A stretch of DNA of 64,000 bases from Nocardiopsis sp. FR4 (GTDB taxonomy: Bacteria; Actinomycetota; Actinomycetes; Streptosporangiales; Streptosporangiaceae): contig NZ_VWVV01000008.1 of assembly GCF_009830945.1 (NCBI RefSeq), positions 1 to 64,000 of the forward strand. Reading direction: 5' to 3'. The position numbers were made by a program, and so were the translations under genes. The notes under the pieces are model-generated. The model worked only from the letters and a program-made list of their open reading frames with translations. It did not search any database and had not been told where the DNA came from. Positions within the stretch are counted from its first letter, which is position 1. Each line of letters begins with the position of its first letter. Below, in pieces: positions 22,682 to 31,174 of this stretch.

Positions 22682-24271
22682 GTGCCCAAACCCGCCGTAC
22701 TCGTAGCGGAAGAACTCTCGCCCGCCGGAATCGCGCTCCTGGAGGAGGACTTCGAGGTGCGCCGCGTCGACGGCGCCGACCGCTCCCAGCTCCTCCCCGC
22801 CCTCGCGGACGTCGACGCCCTGATCGTGCGCAGCGCCACGCAGGTGGACGCCGAGGCGCTGGCCGCCGCGTCCCGTCTGCAGGTGGTGGCCCGGGCAGGT
22901 GTCGGTCTGGACAACGTCGACGTGGACGCCGCGACCAAGGCCGGTGTGCTGGTGGTCAACGCCCCGACCTCCAACATCATCAGCGCCGCCGAGCAGGCCA
23001 TCAACCTGCTGCTGGCCAGCGCCCGCAACACCGCTCCCGCGCACAACGCGCTGATCAACGGCGAGTGGAAGCGGTCCAAGTACACCGGTGTGGAGCTGTA
23101 CGAGAAGACCGTGGGCGTGGTCGGCCTCGGCCGGATCGGTGCCCTGGTCGCGCAGCGCCTGTCCGCCTTCGGCACCAGGGTGATCGCCTACGACCCCTTC
23201 GTGCAGCCCGCCCGCGCGGCCCAGATCGGCGTGGAGATGACCACGCTCGACGAGCTGCTGGAGCGCTCGGACTTCATCACCATCCACCTGCCCAAGAACA
23301 AGGACACCCTGGGCCTGATCGGTGACGAGGCCCTGAACAAGGTCAAGCCCAGCGTGCGGATCGTCAACGCCGCGCGCGGCGGCATCCTCGACGAGGAGGC
23401 GCTCTACCGGGCCCTGAAGGACGGCCGCGTCGCGGGCGCGGGCATCGACGTGTTCGCCAAGGAGCCGTGCACGGACAGCCCGCTCTTCGAGTTCGAGAAC
23501 GTCGTGGTCGCCCCGCACCTGGGCGCGAGCACCGTGGAGGCCCAGGAGAAGGCGGGCACCCAGGTCGCCCGCTCGGTCAAGCTGGCCCTGTCGGGCGAGT
23601 TCGTCCCCGACGCGGTCAACGTCCAGGGCACCGGCGTGGCCGAGGAGATCAAGCCGGGGCTGCCGCTGACCGAGAAGCTCGGCCGCGTGTTCACCTCGCT
23701 GGCGGGTGCGCTGCCCAGCCGCATCGACGTCGAGGTGCGCGGTGAGATCGCCGCCCACGACGTCAAGGTGCTGGAGCTGGCCGCGCTCAAGGGCGTCTTC
23801 GCCGACGTGGTGGAGGACACCGTCACCTTCGTCAACGCCCCCCTGCTGGCCAAGGAGCGGGGTGTCGAGGTCAACCTCACCACCAGCGACGACAGCAGCG
23901 ACTGGCGCAACCTCATCACCGTGCGCGGACTGCTCGCCGACGGCGCCCGGGTGTCGGTCTCGGGCACCCTGACCGGTCCCCGCCAGGTCGAGAAGCTCGT
24001 GGAGATCAACAACTACACCATGGAGATCGGCCTGGCCGAGCACATGGTGTTCCTCTCCTACGAGGACCGCCCCGGCGTGGTCGGCAAGGTCGGCGCCCTG
24101 CTCGGTGACGCGGGCGTCAACATCGCGGGCATGCAGGTCATCCGGGACGAGGAGGGCGGCAAGGCGCTGATCGCCCTGACGGTGGACTCCGCCGTGCCCG
24201 ACGAGATCCTCACCTCGATCGCGGCCGAGATCGAGTCCGACATCACCCGCCAGATCGACCTGGAGGACTAG
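22682..24271 (+). CDS. serA: D-3-phosphoglycerate dehydrogenase
   Basis: SerA catalyses the first committed step of serine synthesis. The 529-residue long-type enzyme has a substrate-binding half, the NAD Rossmann motif VGLGRIGALVAQRL near residue 145, the catalytic RGGILDE segment, an Asp/His pair ending in APHLGASTVEAQ, an ASB (intervening) domain and a C-terminal ACT domain (from about 455, EDRPGVVGKVGALL) for serine feedback, as in Mycobacterium SerA. GTG 22682 follows AAAGGAA. It is transcribed alone, between two strong terminators. Confidence 0.96.
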   Translation: MPKPAVLVAEELSPAGIALLEEDFEVRRVDGADRSQLLPALADVDALIVRSATQVDAEALAAASRLQVVARAGVGLDNVDVDAATKAGVLVVNAPTSNIISAAEQAINLLLASARNTAPAHNALINGEWKRSKYTGVELYEKTVGVVGLGRIGALVAQRLSAFGTRVIAYDPFVQPARAAQIGVEMTTLDELLERSDFITIHLPKNKDTLGLIGDEALNKVKPSVRIVNAARGGILDEEALYRALKDGRVAGAGIDVFAKEPCTDSPLFEFENVVVAPHLGASTVEAQEKAGTQVARSVKLALSGEFVPDAVNVQGTGVAEEIKPGLPLTEKLGRVFTSLAGALPSRIDVEVRGEIAAHDVKVLELAALKGVFADVVEDTVTFVNAPLLAKERGVEVNLTTSDDSSDWRNLITVRGLLADGARVSVSGTLTGPRQVEKLVEINNYTMEIGLAEHMVFLSYEDRPGVVGKVGALLGDAGVNIAGMQVIRDEEGGKALIALTVDSAVPDEILTSIAAEIESDITRQIDLED

Positions 24272-24306
24272 GGGTCCCGCCGGCCCAGACCGGTGGTTCC
24301 CCGGCC

Positions 24307-24341
24307 GGGGGCCGCACCGCGCGCCGCGCGGTGCGGCCCCC
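24307..24341 (+). terminator. Terminator after serA
   Basis: A perfect 16-bp stem (GGGGGCCGCACCGCGC with its complement) with a 3-nt GCC loop begins 36 bp after the serA stop. Confidence 0.85.
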
Positions 24342-24379
24342 GTGCCTTCCATGGCGCTGGCCAGGGCGAACGCGCGGTT

Positions 24380-24412
24380 GTCTCACATGGTGAGAAAACC
24401 TGGTCATATAGT
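24380..24412 (+). promoter_or_regulatory. GTCTC-N7-GRGAN element and TATAGT promoter before the 29-codon ORF
   Basis: GTCTCACATGGTGAGAA (24380-24396) contains the perfect palindrome TCTCAC-ATG-GTGAGA. TATAGT (24407-24412) is a consensus-like -10 box 10 bp further on, so the palindrome covers the -35 region. This position suits regulation by a DNA-binding protein, and the 17-mer is shared with ilvB, leuB and cimA. Confidence 0.55.
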
Positions 24413-24670
24413 TGGACCTCCGATATTCTGAAGTCCTAGGAGTCAGGTGCCGCGCCCGCCCCGACCGGGGCTCGCGCAGGCGTTCCCCGGCAGACCGATC
24501 CCGCCGGGTCGGACTCCTCTCCTCCGTGGACACCGTCGCCCACGTCCCCGGCGCTGCACCGGCTTCGGCGCGATCCGCCCCGAAACCCGCGCAGCCCACC
24601 GCGCAGAGCCTTCCAGCACCCTGGCCGCACCGTTCCCAGGTCCGGTCACGCACCGCATCCGGAGGATCGC

Positions 24671-24760
24671 ATGTACGACATGACCGAGTACCCGTCCGCG
24701 CCCGACTCCCAGGACGAGATCAACCGCGCCCTGCAGGACGCGCTCAACCGCCGTTCCTGA
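24671..24760 (+). CDS. 29-residue small protein of unknown function
   Basis: ATG 24671 follows GGAGG (24661-24665) at 5 nt, one of the best ribosome sites in the window. The product begins MYDMTEYPSA and ends ALNRRS, and is acidic and hydrophilic. After the start codon, third positions are G/C in all codons but one, as in true genes. It has no hydrophobic segment and no run of branched-chain codons, so it is not an attenuation leader. It lies alone between serA and leuB, about 250 nt downstream of a promoter carrying the branched-chain-type operator. The function is unknown; a small regulatory protein is possible. Confidence 0.6.
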   Translation: MYDMTEYPSAPDSQDEINRALQDALNRRS

Positions 24761-24853
24761 CGGCGGACCGCCGGGCGCGTACGACGGGTGCGCGCCCGCC
24801 GCGGGACCAGCGACAAGTTCGGCCGCGGGGGTCGCGGCGGTGTCCCGGGGCGG

Positions 24854-24899
24854 TAGGGTTGTCTCATTCAGTGTTCGTCTTGGTCTCACTATCTGAGAA
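24854..24899 (+). promoter_or_regulatory. leuB -10 box and GTCTC-N7-GRGAN element
   Basis: TAGGGT (24854-24859) is a probable -10 box. GTCTCACTATCTGAGAA (24883-24899) is the leuB copy of the shared 17-mer and would lie just downstream of the transcription start, a position suited to repression. Confidence 0.5.
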
Positions 24900-24938
24900 G
24901 AAGCCGGTGGGGCCGTGTCCGAAGCAGAGGCAGTCCGT

Positions 24939-26003
24939 ATGGCATCGCGCACCGTGAAACTGGCGGTCATCCCCGGCGACGGGATCGGCCCCGAGGTCAT
25001 CGCCGAGGGCCTCAAGGTGCTGGAGGCCGCGGCCTCCCAGCACGACCTCGCCATCGAGACCACCGAGTACGAACTCGGCGCCGCACTCTGGCACCGCACC
25101 GGTGAGACCCTGCCCGAGTCGGTCCAGGCCGAGCTGGCCGGACACGAGGCCGTCTACCTGGGCGCGGTCGGCGACCCCTCGGTGCCCAGCGGGGTCCTGG
25201 AGCGCGGCCTGCTGCTGCGCCTGCGCTTCGACTTCGACCACTACGTCAACCTGCGGCCCGTGCGCCTGTACCCCGGCGTGGACAGCCCGCTGGCGGGCGT
25301 GGGCCCCGAGGACATCGACATGCTCGTGGTGCGGGAGGGCACCGAGGGCCCCTACGCGGGCGCCGGGGGCGTGCTGCGCAAGGGCACCCCGCACGAGATC
25401 GCCACCCAGGACAGCGTCAACACCCGCTTCGGGGTCGAGCGCGTCGTGCGCTACGCCTTCGAGCGGGCCGCCGCCCGTCCGCGCCGCAAGCTCACCCTGG
25501 TGCACAAGGACAACGTCCTGACCTACGCCGGTGAACTGTGGCAGCGCGTGGTCCGGGAGGTCGGCGCCGAGTACCCGCAGGTCTCGGTGGACTACTGCCA
25601 CGTCGACGCCGCCGCGATGTTCTTCGTCAACCAGCCCGCCCGCTTCGACGTGGTGGTCACCGACAACCTGTTCGGCGACATCATCACCGACATCGGCGCC
25701 GCCATCACCGGCGGCATCGGGCTGGCCGCCAGCGGCAACATCAACCCGGACCGGTCCTTCCCCAGCATGTTCGAGCCCGTGCACGGCTCCGCCCCCGACA
25801 TCGCGGGCCAGGGCAAGGCCGACCCCACGGCCACCGTGCTCTCCGCCGCCACCATGCTGGACCACCTCGGCGTGCCCGAGGCGGCCCGGCGGATCGAGGA
25901 GGCGGTCTCCGCGGACCTGAAGACCCGCGCCCAGAGCGGCGCGGCCCGCTCCACCTCCCGGATCGGCGACGACCTCGCCGCGCGAGTAGCCGAGCAGGGC
26001 TGA
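24939..26003 (+). CDS. leuB: 3-isopropylmalate dehydrogenase
   Basis: LeuB oxidatively decarboxylates 3-isopropylmalate in leucine synthesis. The product (354 residues from ATG 24939) begins with [13 protein letters not shown], has [18 protein letters not shown], the catalytic Tyr/Lys segments ([16 protein letters not shown]), [12 protein letters not shown] with metal-binding aspartates, and the NAD-binding [22 protein letters not shown] 24915 would add eight residues. ATG 24939 is preferred because AGAGG lies 8 nt upstream and the start fits family N-termini. Confidence 0.95.
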   Translation: MASRTVKLAVIPGDGIGPEVIAEGLKVLEAAASQHDLAIETTEYELGAALWHRTGETLPESVQAELAGHEAVYLGAVGDPSVPSGVLERGLLLRLRFDFDHYVNLRPVRLYPGVDSPLAGVGPEDIDMLVVREGTEGPYAGAGGVLRKGTPHEIATQDSVNTRFGVERVVRYAFERAAARPRRKLTLVHKDNVLTYAGELWQRVVREVGAEYPQVSVDYCHVDAAAMFFVNQPARFDVVVTDNLFGDIITDIGAAITGGIGLAASGNINPDRSFPSMFEPVHGSAPDIAGQGKADPTATVLSAATMLDHLGVPEAARRIEEAVSADLKTRAQSGAARSTSRIGDDLAARVAEQG

Positions 26004-26061
26004 CACATCCACCGCCAGCCCTGCCTCTCCCCGCGGCGCGGCTGACGGACCCGCAACACCC

Positions 26062-26095
26062 CGACGGGCGCGCCGAGAACACAGCGCGCCCGTCG
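26062..26095 (+). terminator. Terminator after leuB
   Basis: A perfect 12-bp stem (CGACGGGCGCGC with GCGCGCCCGTCG) with a 10-nt loop lies about 60 bp after the leuB stop. Confidence 0.8.
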
Positions 26096-26208
26096 CCGTC
26101 CTCCGCGTGCGGCACTCCCGCCCTGGCACCGGGTGCGCTCTTCCGACAGACTAGATCCCAGGTCGGCGGCGCTGCCGGCCTGATGCACCCGAGAGGACCA
26201 CCGACACC

Positions 26209-27324
26209 ATGAACAACGACACCACCACAAGCGGGTTGGCGTTCGAGATCCAGCTCTCCGACCACCGGAAGACCCCGGCGGAGCGAGAGGCACTGCTGGA
26301 GAATCCCGGGTTCGGCCAGGTGTTCACCGACCACATGGTGAGCATCCGCTACACCGAGGGCAAGGGGTGGCACGACGCGAAGCTGGAGCCCTACGGCCCG
26401 CTGAGCCTGGACCCCGCCACCGCGGCCCTGCACTACGCCCAGGAGATCTTCGAGGGGCTCAAGGCCTACCGCCACCCGGACGGCTCGCTCGCCTCGTTCC
26501 GGCCGGAGTCCAACGCGGCCCGCTTCAACCGCAGCGCGGCGCGCATGGCGATGCCCGAGCTTCCCGAGGAGCTCTTCCTCCGCTCCATCGGGCTCCTCCT
26601 GGAACACGACGGCGACTGGGTGCCCACCAGGGAGGGCTTCAGCCTCTACCTGCGCCCGTTCATGGTCGCCACGGACGTGGGCCTGGGGGTCAACCACCCG
26701 TCCCGCTCCTACGTCTACCTGCTCATCGCCTCGCCGGTCGGCTCCTACTTCTCCGGCGGCATCAAGCCGGTGACGGTGTGGCTGTCCACGGACTACACGC
26801 GCGCCGCCCCCGGCGGCACCGGCGCGGCCAAGTTCGCGGGCAACTACGCGGCCAGCTTCCTGGCCCAGGCCCAGGCCGTGGAGAAGGGCTGCGACCAGGT
26901 CGTGTGGCTCGACGCACGCGAGCACCGCTGGGTCGAGGAGATGGGCGGCATGAACCTGTGGTTCGTGTTCGGCTCGGGCGAGAACGCGCGGCTGCGCACA
27001 CCCCCGCTGACCGGCACCCTGCTGCCGGGCATCACCCGTGAGTCGCTGCTCACCCTGGCCCCCGACCTCGGGATCCCGGCCGAGGAGGCGCCGATCTCCA
27101 CCGACGAGTGGCGCGCGGCGGCCGAGTCCGGCGAGCTGACCGAGGTGTTCGCCTGCGGCACCGCGGCCGTGATCACGCCTGTCGGCCACGTCAAGAGCGA
27201 GGACGGCGAGTTCACCGTCGGCGACGGCACCCCCGGCCCGGTCACGATGCGCCTGCGCGAGGAGCTGGTGGGCCTGCAGACGGGTCTGCGCCCCGACAAG
27301 TACGACTGGATCACCCGCTTCTAG
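26209..27324 (+). CDS. ilvE: Branched-chain amino acid aminotransferase
   Basis: The PLP enzyme performs the last step of Leu, Ile and Val synthesis (fold type IV). The 371-residue protein shows the class-IV features [13 protein letters not shown], the PLP lysine in [24 protein letters not shown] and the phosphate-binding [12 protein letters not shown]. Length fits the long actinobacterial/eukaryotic-type BCAT. It has its own terminator and probably its own promoter; none of the shared 17-mer elements was seen upstream. Confidence 0.95.
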   Translation: MNNDTTTSGLAFEIQLSDHRKTPAEREALLENPGFGQVFTDHMVSIRYTEGKGWHDAKLEPYGPLSLDPATAALHYAQEIFEGLKAYRHPDGSLASFRPESNAARFNRSAARMAMPELPEELFLRSIGLLLEHDGDWVPTREGFSLYLRPFMVATDVGLGVNHPSRSYVYLLIASPVGSYFSGGIKPVTVWLSTDYTRAAPGGTGAAKFAGNYAASFLAQAQAVEKGCDQVVWLDAREHRWVEEMGGMNLWFVFGSGENARLRTPPLTGTLLPGITRESLLTLAPDLGIPAEEAPISTDEWRAAAESGELTEVFACGTAAVITPVGHVKSEDGEFTVGDGTPGPVTMRLREELVGLQTGLRPDKYDWITRF

Positions 27325-27332
27325 GGTGAGGC

Positions 27333-27369
27333 GCGCGGGCCGTCCGGACACCCTCCGGACGGCCCGCGC
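27333..27369 (+). terminator. Terminator after ilvE
   Basis: A perfect 16-bp stem (GCGCGGGCCGTCCGGA and its complement) with a 5-nt loop lies 8 bp after the stop codon. Confidence 0.85.
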
Positions 27370-27420
27370 CGCGTCCGCGTCCGCTTTCTCGTCTCCGCGA
27401 AGAGTTTCCTGGAGTGCCCC

Positions 27421-27966
27421 GTGTCCGAATCCGAGACCCCGTCCCGCGCCAGCGCCGAGGAGAGCCGACCGCTCCGCGCGCCCAGTCCCTGGCCCGCGCG
27501 CTGCGCCCTGCTGGCCTTCGCCGGACTGGTGGTGGGAGGTGTCGCCTACGGCGCCGTGGAGGTCGCCTCCGCCCTGTCGCCCCCCGAGCCCGCCGCCTCC
27601 CCGGAAGGCGCCGACACCCCGGCCGGGGGCTCCGACGGGTCCGGACGGCGGACCGTCTCGCTGCTCCCCGAGCCCGAGGAGGAGCCGGTCTCCGCTGCCG
27701 AGGACGGGGGGAGTTCCGCGCAGGGTGCCGATGCCTCCGGTGGCGCGGCCGGGACCGGTGACACGGGCTCCGCCGCGGGCGGCGGTTCCGGCCAGTCCGG
27801 TGGCGCGTCCTCCGAGGACGGTGCGGACCCGCGCGGTGAGATCCTGCACGAGCTGCTGAACAGCCCCCAGCCGCGTCCTCCGCTGGAGCCCCTGGTGAGC
27901 CAGGAGGAGGTCGACGCCGAACGCGAGGCCATCGAGGCCCAGGTGGAGCCCCGGGTGGCCGAGTAG
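27421..27966 (+). CDS. Hypothetical single-pass membrane protein with low-complexity extracellular region
   Basis: The 181-residue protein has a short cytoplasmic N-terminus, one membrane helix (about 28-52, ALLAFAGLVVGGVAYGAV) and a long Gly/Ser/Ala/Glu-rich, disordered outer region ending in an acidic amphipathic segment. GTG 27421 follows GGAG at 6 nt. No family is recognised. It is flanked by terminators on both sides and appears monocistronic between ilvE and the cimA leader. The base composition is normal for the window. Confidence 0.6.
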   Translation: MSESETPSRASAEESRPLRAPSPWPARCALLAFAGLVVGGVAYGAVEVASALSPPEPAASPEGADTPAGGSDGSGRRTVSLLPEPEEEPVSAAEDGGSSAQGADASGGAAGTGDTGSAAGGGSGQSGGASSEDGADPRGEILHELLNSPQPRPPLEPLVSQEEVDAEREAIEAQVEPRVAE

Positions 27967-28003
27967 CCCCGCGCGGGCGGCCACCGCCGGCCCGCTCGAT
28001 CCG

Positions 28004-28025
28004 GGGCCGCTGTCCTCGGCGGCCC
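28004..28025 (+). terminator. Hairpin terminator after the hypothetical membrane protein
   Basis: GGGCCGC and GCGGCCC form a 7-bp stem with an 8-nt loop. A GCGGGC/GCCCGC hairpin at 27973-27995 precedes it. Confidence 0.5.
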
Positions 28026-28122
28026 GTGCACGGAAACCCTGGTCGCGGCCAGCGCCAGGTCCGCCGGGGAGCCTGCCAGGGCCTGTGCGAAGCGCGGGAT
28101 GTGTCCGATGTGAGGAATTCCC

Positions 28123-28139
28123 GTCTCGGATGGTGGGAC
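28123..28139 (+). promoter_or_regulatory. Shared GTCTC-N7-GRGAN element, cimA copy
   Basis: GTCTCGGATGGTGGGAC lies 51 bp upstream of the cimA leader peptide. It matches the ilvB copy at the outer ten positions and the 24380 copy through the ATGGTG core. No clear promoter hexamers were assigned between it and the leader. Confidence 0.5.
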
Positions 28140-28190
28140 AATCCGCCGTTGAGCACCGGGAACTCCGCGCCCTTGTGGCACACTGACCTC

Positions 28191-28232
28191 ATGCCGTCTC
28201 AGGTGCTCATTATCGTGAGGCGCGCTGGCTGA
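28191..28232 (+). CDS. cimA leader peptide (attenuation)
   Basis: The 13-codon frame MPSQVLIIVRRAG stops at TGA 28230-28232. It contains five consecutive branched-chain codons (GTG CTC ATT ATC GTG, 28203-28217), followed by a hairpin and a U-tailed terminator. The pattern, down to the RRA ending that forms the hairpin arm, parallels the ilvB leader. Isoleucine is the end product of the citramalate route, which fits the two Ile codons at the centre. Confidence 0.75.
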   Translation: MPSQVLIIVRRAG

Positions 28233-28286
28233 CTTCCGCATCCCGCCAGCGCGCTGACCTCTCGTACCCACGAGGGGTCTTTTTTG
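28220..28286 (+). terminator. cimA attenuator: hairpin plus U-tailed terminator
   Basis: Hairpin GCGCGCTGG (28220-28228) with CCAGCGCGC (28246-28254) is followed after 2 nt by the terminator stem ACCTCTCGT/ACGAGGGGT (28257-28265, 28270-28278), an ACCC loop and the tail CTTTTTT. CGTGAGG (28214-28220), inside the last leader codons, could pair with CCTCTCG of the terminator with one mismatch and act as antiterminator. Confidence 0.8.
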
Positions 28287-28338
28287 TTGGCGGGCCGGAT
28301 CGGCCACACCACAGCATCCACCTTCGGGAGTTCCACCC

Positions 28339-29949
28339 ATGAGGGACGACAGTTTCCACGTCTTCGACACCACGCTGCGCGACGGGGCCCAGCGCGAGGG
28401 GATCAATCTCCGGGTCTCCGACAAGCTGGCCATCGCGAAGCTGCTCGACGACTTCGGGGTGGCTTTCATCGAGGGAGGGTGGCCGGGGGCCAACCCCAAG
28501 GACACCGAGTTCTTCCAGCGGGCTTCACGAGAGCTCCGGCTGGAACACGCGCAACTCACCGCGTTCGGCGCGACCCGCCGTGCCGGTGTGAGGGCCGCCG
28601 ACGACCCGCAGGTGGCCGCGCTGCGCGACAGCGGCGCGCCGGTCGTCACCCTTGTCGCCAAGAGTGACGACCGGCACGTCGAGCGCGCACTGCGCACGAC
28701 CCTCGACGAGAACCTCGCCATGATCGCCGACACCGTCTCCCACCTGCGCGAACACGGTCAGCGTGTGTTCGTGGACTGCGAGCACTTCTTCGACGGCTAC
28801 CACCACAACCCCGACCACGCGCTCGACGTGGTCCGCACCGCCGCCGAGGCCGGGGCCGACGTCGTCGTCCTGTGCGACACCAACGGCGGCATGCTCCCCG
28901 CCGACATCACCCGCGTGGTCACCGAGGTCCGCGAGGCCACCGGCGCGCGCCTGGGCATCCACGCCCAGGACGACACCGGCTGCGCCGTCGCCAACACCCT
29001 CGCCGCGGTCGAGGCGGGCGCCACCCACGTGCAGTGCACCGCCAACGGCTACGGCGAGCGGGTGGGCAACGCCAACCTCTTCTCGGTGGTCGGCGCGCTC
29101 ACCCTCAAGCACGGCCGCGAGGTCCTGCCCGAGGGCTGCCTGGCCGAGATGACCCGGGTCTCCACCGCCATCGCCGAGATCGTCAACCTCGCCCCCGACA
29201 CCCACCAGCCCTACGTGGGGGTGTCCGCCTTCGCGCACAAGGCCGGTCTGCACGCCTCGGCGATCAAGGTCGACCCGGACCTGTACCAGCACACCGACCC
29301 CGCGCTGGTCGGCAACACCATGCGGATGCTCGTCTCCGACATGGCCGGGCGCGCCTCCATCGAGCTCAAGGCCCGGGAACTGGGCCTGGACCTGTCCGGC
29401 GACCGCGCCCTGTCGGGCCGGGTCGTGGAGCGGGTCAAGGGCCTGGAGCTGTCCGGCTACAGCTTCGAGGCCGCCGACGCCTCCCTGGAGCTACTGCTGC
29501 GCGAGGAGCTGGGCCAGCCGGTCCGCTACTTCGACACCGAGTCCTGGAGGGTCATCACCGAGCGCCGTCCGCGCGGCGGCGCCAGCCCGCTGACCACCGA
29601 CTACGAGAGCCTGACCGAGGCCACCGTCAAGCTCAGGGTCAAGGGCGAGCGGATCATCGCCACCGCCGAGGGCAACGGTCCGGTCAACGCCCTGGACCGG
29701 GCGCTGCGCACCTCCATGGAGGGCGTGTACAGCGCGCTGGCCGGACTGGAGCTGACCGACTACAAGGTCCGCATCCTGGAGGGCACCTCGGGCACCAACG
29801 CCATCACCCGCATCCTCATCACCTTCAGCGACGGGTCGGGGGAGTGGACCACGGTCGGCGTCGGTCCCAACGTCATCGACGCCTCGTGGGTGGCCCTCGA
29901 ACAGGCCGTCGCCTACGGCCTGCTCCGCCAGGGCTACCCGCAGGACTGA
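28339..29949 (+). CDS. cimA: (R)-citramalate synthase
   Basis: CimA condenses acetyl-CoA and pyruvate to citramalate, giving a threonine-independent route to 2-oxobutyrate and isoleucine. The 536-residue protein has the DRE-TIM start FDTTLRDGAQREGIN, the metal-binding GIHAQDDTGCAVAN, the NGYGERVGNANL loop and a C-terminal LeuA allosteric dimer domain (about 400-536). HAQDD rather than HAHND, and overall length, separate CimA from 2-isopropylmalate synthase. Substrate specificity is inferred from these features. Expression appears controlled by attenuation and by the upstream 17-mer. Confidence 0.88.
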   Translation: MRDDSFHVFDTTLRDGAQREGINLRVSDKLAIAKLLDDFGVAFIEGGWPGANPKDTEFFQRASRELRLEHAQLTAFGATRRAGVRAADDPQVAALRDSGAPVVTLVAKSDDRHVERALRTTLDENLAMIADTVSHLREHGQRVFVDCEHFFDGYHHNPDHALDVVRTAAEAGADVVVLCDTNGGMLPADITRVVTEVREATGARLGIHAQDDTGCAVANTLAAVEAGATHVQCTANGYGERVGNANLFSVVGALTLKHGREVLPEGCLAEMTRVSTAIAEIVNLAPDTHQPYVGVSAFAHKAGLHASAIKVDPDLYQHTDPALVGNTMRMLVSDMAGRASIELKARELGLDLSGDRALSGRVVERVKGLELSGYSFEAADASLELLLREELGQPVRYFDTESWRVITERRPRGGASPLTTDYESLTEATVKLRVKGERIIATAEGNGPVNALDRALRTSMEGVYSALAGLELTDYKVRILEGTSGTNAITRILITFSDGSGEWTTVGVGPNVIDASWVALEQAVAYGLLRQGYPQD

Positions 29950-29957
29950 GACCGCCG

Positions 29958-29987
29958 GCGCGGGGCGGAGGCGCCGCCGCCCCGCGC
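29958..29987 (+). terminator. Terminator after cimA
   Basis: A perfect 11-bp stem (GCGCGGGGCGG with its complement) with an 8-nt loop lies 8 bp after the stop. The 200 bp to the next gene holds a TTTCGAAA palindrome at about 30060 and a TTCTCC/GGAGAA hairpin at 30144-30159, possible regulator sites for the transporter. Confidence 0.8.
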
Positions 29988-30193
29988 ACCCGGTACGGAG
30001 GGTAGGAAAGGCCTGACCCCTCGGTAGGGCCCGTTTCCCGCGCACCACTCGATACCTCGGATTTCGAAAGACGGATTCCGCTGAGTGACGCATGGTGCCG
30101 CATGCCGCACATCACCGCCCCGCGCCCTGGTGTTGTCACGCTGTTCTCCTCCGGGAGAAACGCAGGTCAACTGCCCACTGAAGACTGCGGGGC

Positions 30194-31174
30194 GTGTCCT
30201 CACCCACCATCCTCCACGGCGGGGGCAGCGGCGTGCCCTCCGGCACGGCCGCCCCGGCCCCCGCCGCGAGCACCCCGGCGCCGCGCGGACGCCGCCGCGA
30301 ACGCGGTCGCGAGGCCGCCCTGGCCTGGGCCTTCCTGGCCCCGTCGGTGGCGGTCTTCGCGCTCTTCCTCCTCTATCCCCTGGGCCGCACCCTCTACCTG
30401 TCCCTGCACGGCAACGACATCATCGGACGCCCCGACCGCTTCGTGGGGCTCAGCCACTTCGCCGAGATGGCCACCCCCGAGTTCGGCGGGGTGCTGCTCA
30501 CCACGCTGCTGTTCACCCTCGGCGTCGTGGTCCCCGGCGTGGTCGGCGCGCTGGCGGTCGTGCTCCTCCTGGAGGGGGTCGTGCGCGGGCAGCGCCTCCT
30601 GCGCGGCGCCTTCGCGCTGCCGTTCGCGTTCTCCGTGGCCAGCGCCTCGGTGATCTTCTCGGTCTTCTACAGTCCCGGCAACAGCGTGCTCAACGGCATC
30701 CTGTACCAGCTCGGGCTCGACCAGGTCCCCTGGCTGACCTCGCAGGAGATGGCCCTGTGGTCGGTGTGCGTCACCACGGTCTGGATGAACCTGGGCTACG
30801 GGGTGCTCGTCCTGGCCGCCGGGATCGGATCCATCCCCAAGGAGATCAACGAGGCCGCCCGGATCGACGGCGCAACCGGCCCGCGCCTGGCCCGGGACGT
30901 CACCGTGCCCATGCTCGGCCCGCAGCTGTTCTTCCTGGTGGTCATCTCCACCATCAACGCCCTGCAGAGCTTCGGGCAGATCCACATCCTCACCAACGGC
31001 GGACCGGTCGGCTCCACGACCACCCTGGTCTACTCCATCTACCAGTACGCGTTCGCCTACGGCACCAGCGACTTCGGCCGGGCCAGCGCCCAGGCCCTGG
31101 TCCTGCTACTGGTCGTGCTGGTGTGCACCGCGGTCCAGTTCGGCGTTCTCGAACGGAAGGTGCACTACGCGTGA
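30194..31174 (+). CDS. ABC transporter permease (UgpA/MalF type)
   Basis: The 326-residue integral membrane protein has a basic N-terminus and six predicted helices (first at about 42-65, LAWAFLAPSVAVFALFLLYP). The permease EAA loop EINEAARIDGATGPR near residue 216 docks the ATPase. It is the first permease of a carbohydrate or glycerol-phosphate importer (CUT1 family). Its stop overlaps the start of the next permease (GTGA), so the two are coupled. No ATP-binding subunit lies nearby; a shared MsiK/UgpC-type ATPase elsewhere is likely. Confidence 0.9.
   Translation: MSSPTILHGGGSGVPSGTAAPAPAASTPAPRGRRRERGREAALAWAFLAPSVAVFALFLLYPLGRTLYLSLHGNDIIGRPDRFVGLSHFAEMATPEFGGVLLTTLLFTLGVVVPGVVGALAVVLLLEGVVRGQRLLRGAFALPFAFSVASASVIFSVFYSPGNSVLNGILYQLGLDQVPWLTSQEMALWSVCVTTVWMNLGYGVLVLAAGIGSIPKEINEAARIDGATGPRLARDVTVPMLGPQLFFLVVISTINALQSFGQIHILTNGGPVGSTTTLVYSIYQYAFAYGTSDFGRASAQALVLLLVVLVCTAVQFGVLERKVHYA

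Noticed and set aside
30052..30074. GGATTTCGAAAGACGGATTCC upstream of the ABC importer as a further member of the GTCTC-N7-GRGAN set
   Set aside because: Its reverse complement has CGTCTTTCGAAAT, which lacks the GTCTC half-site and the spacing. The similarity to the leuC region is probably chance.
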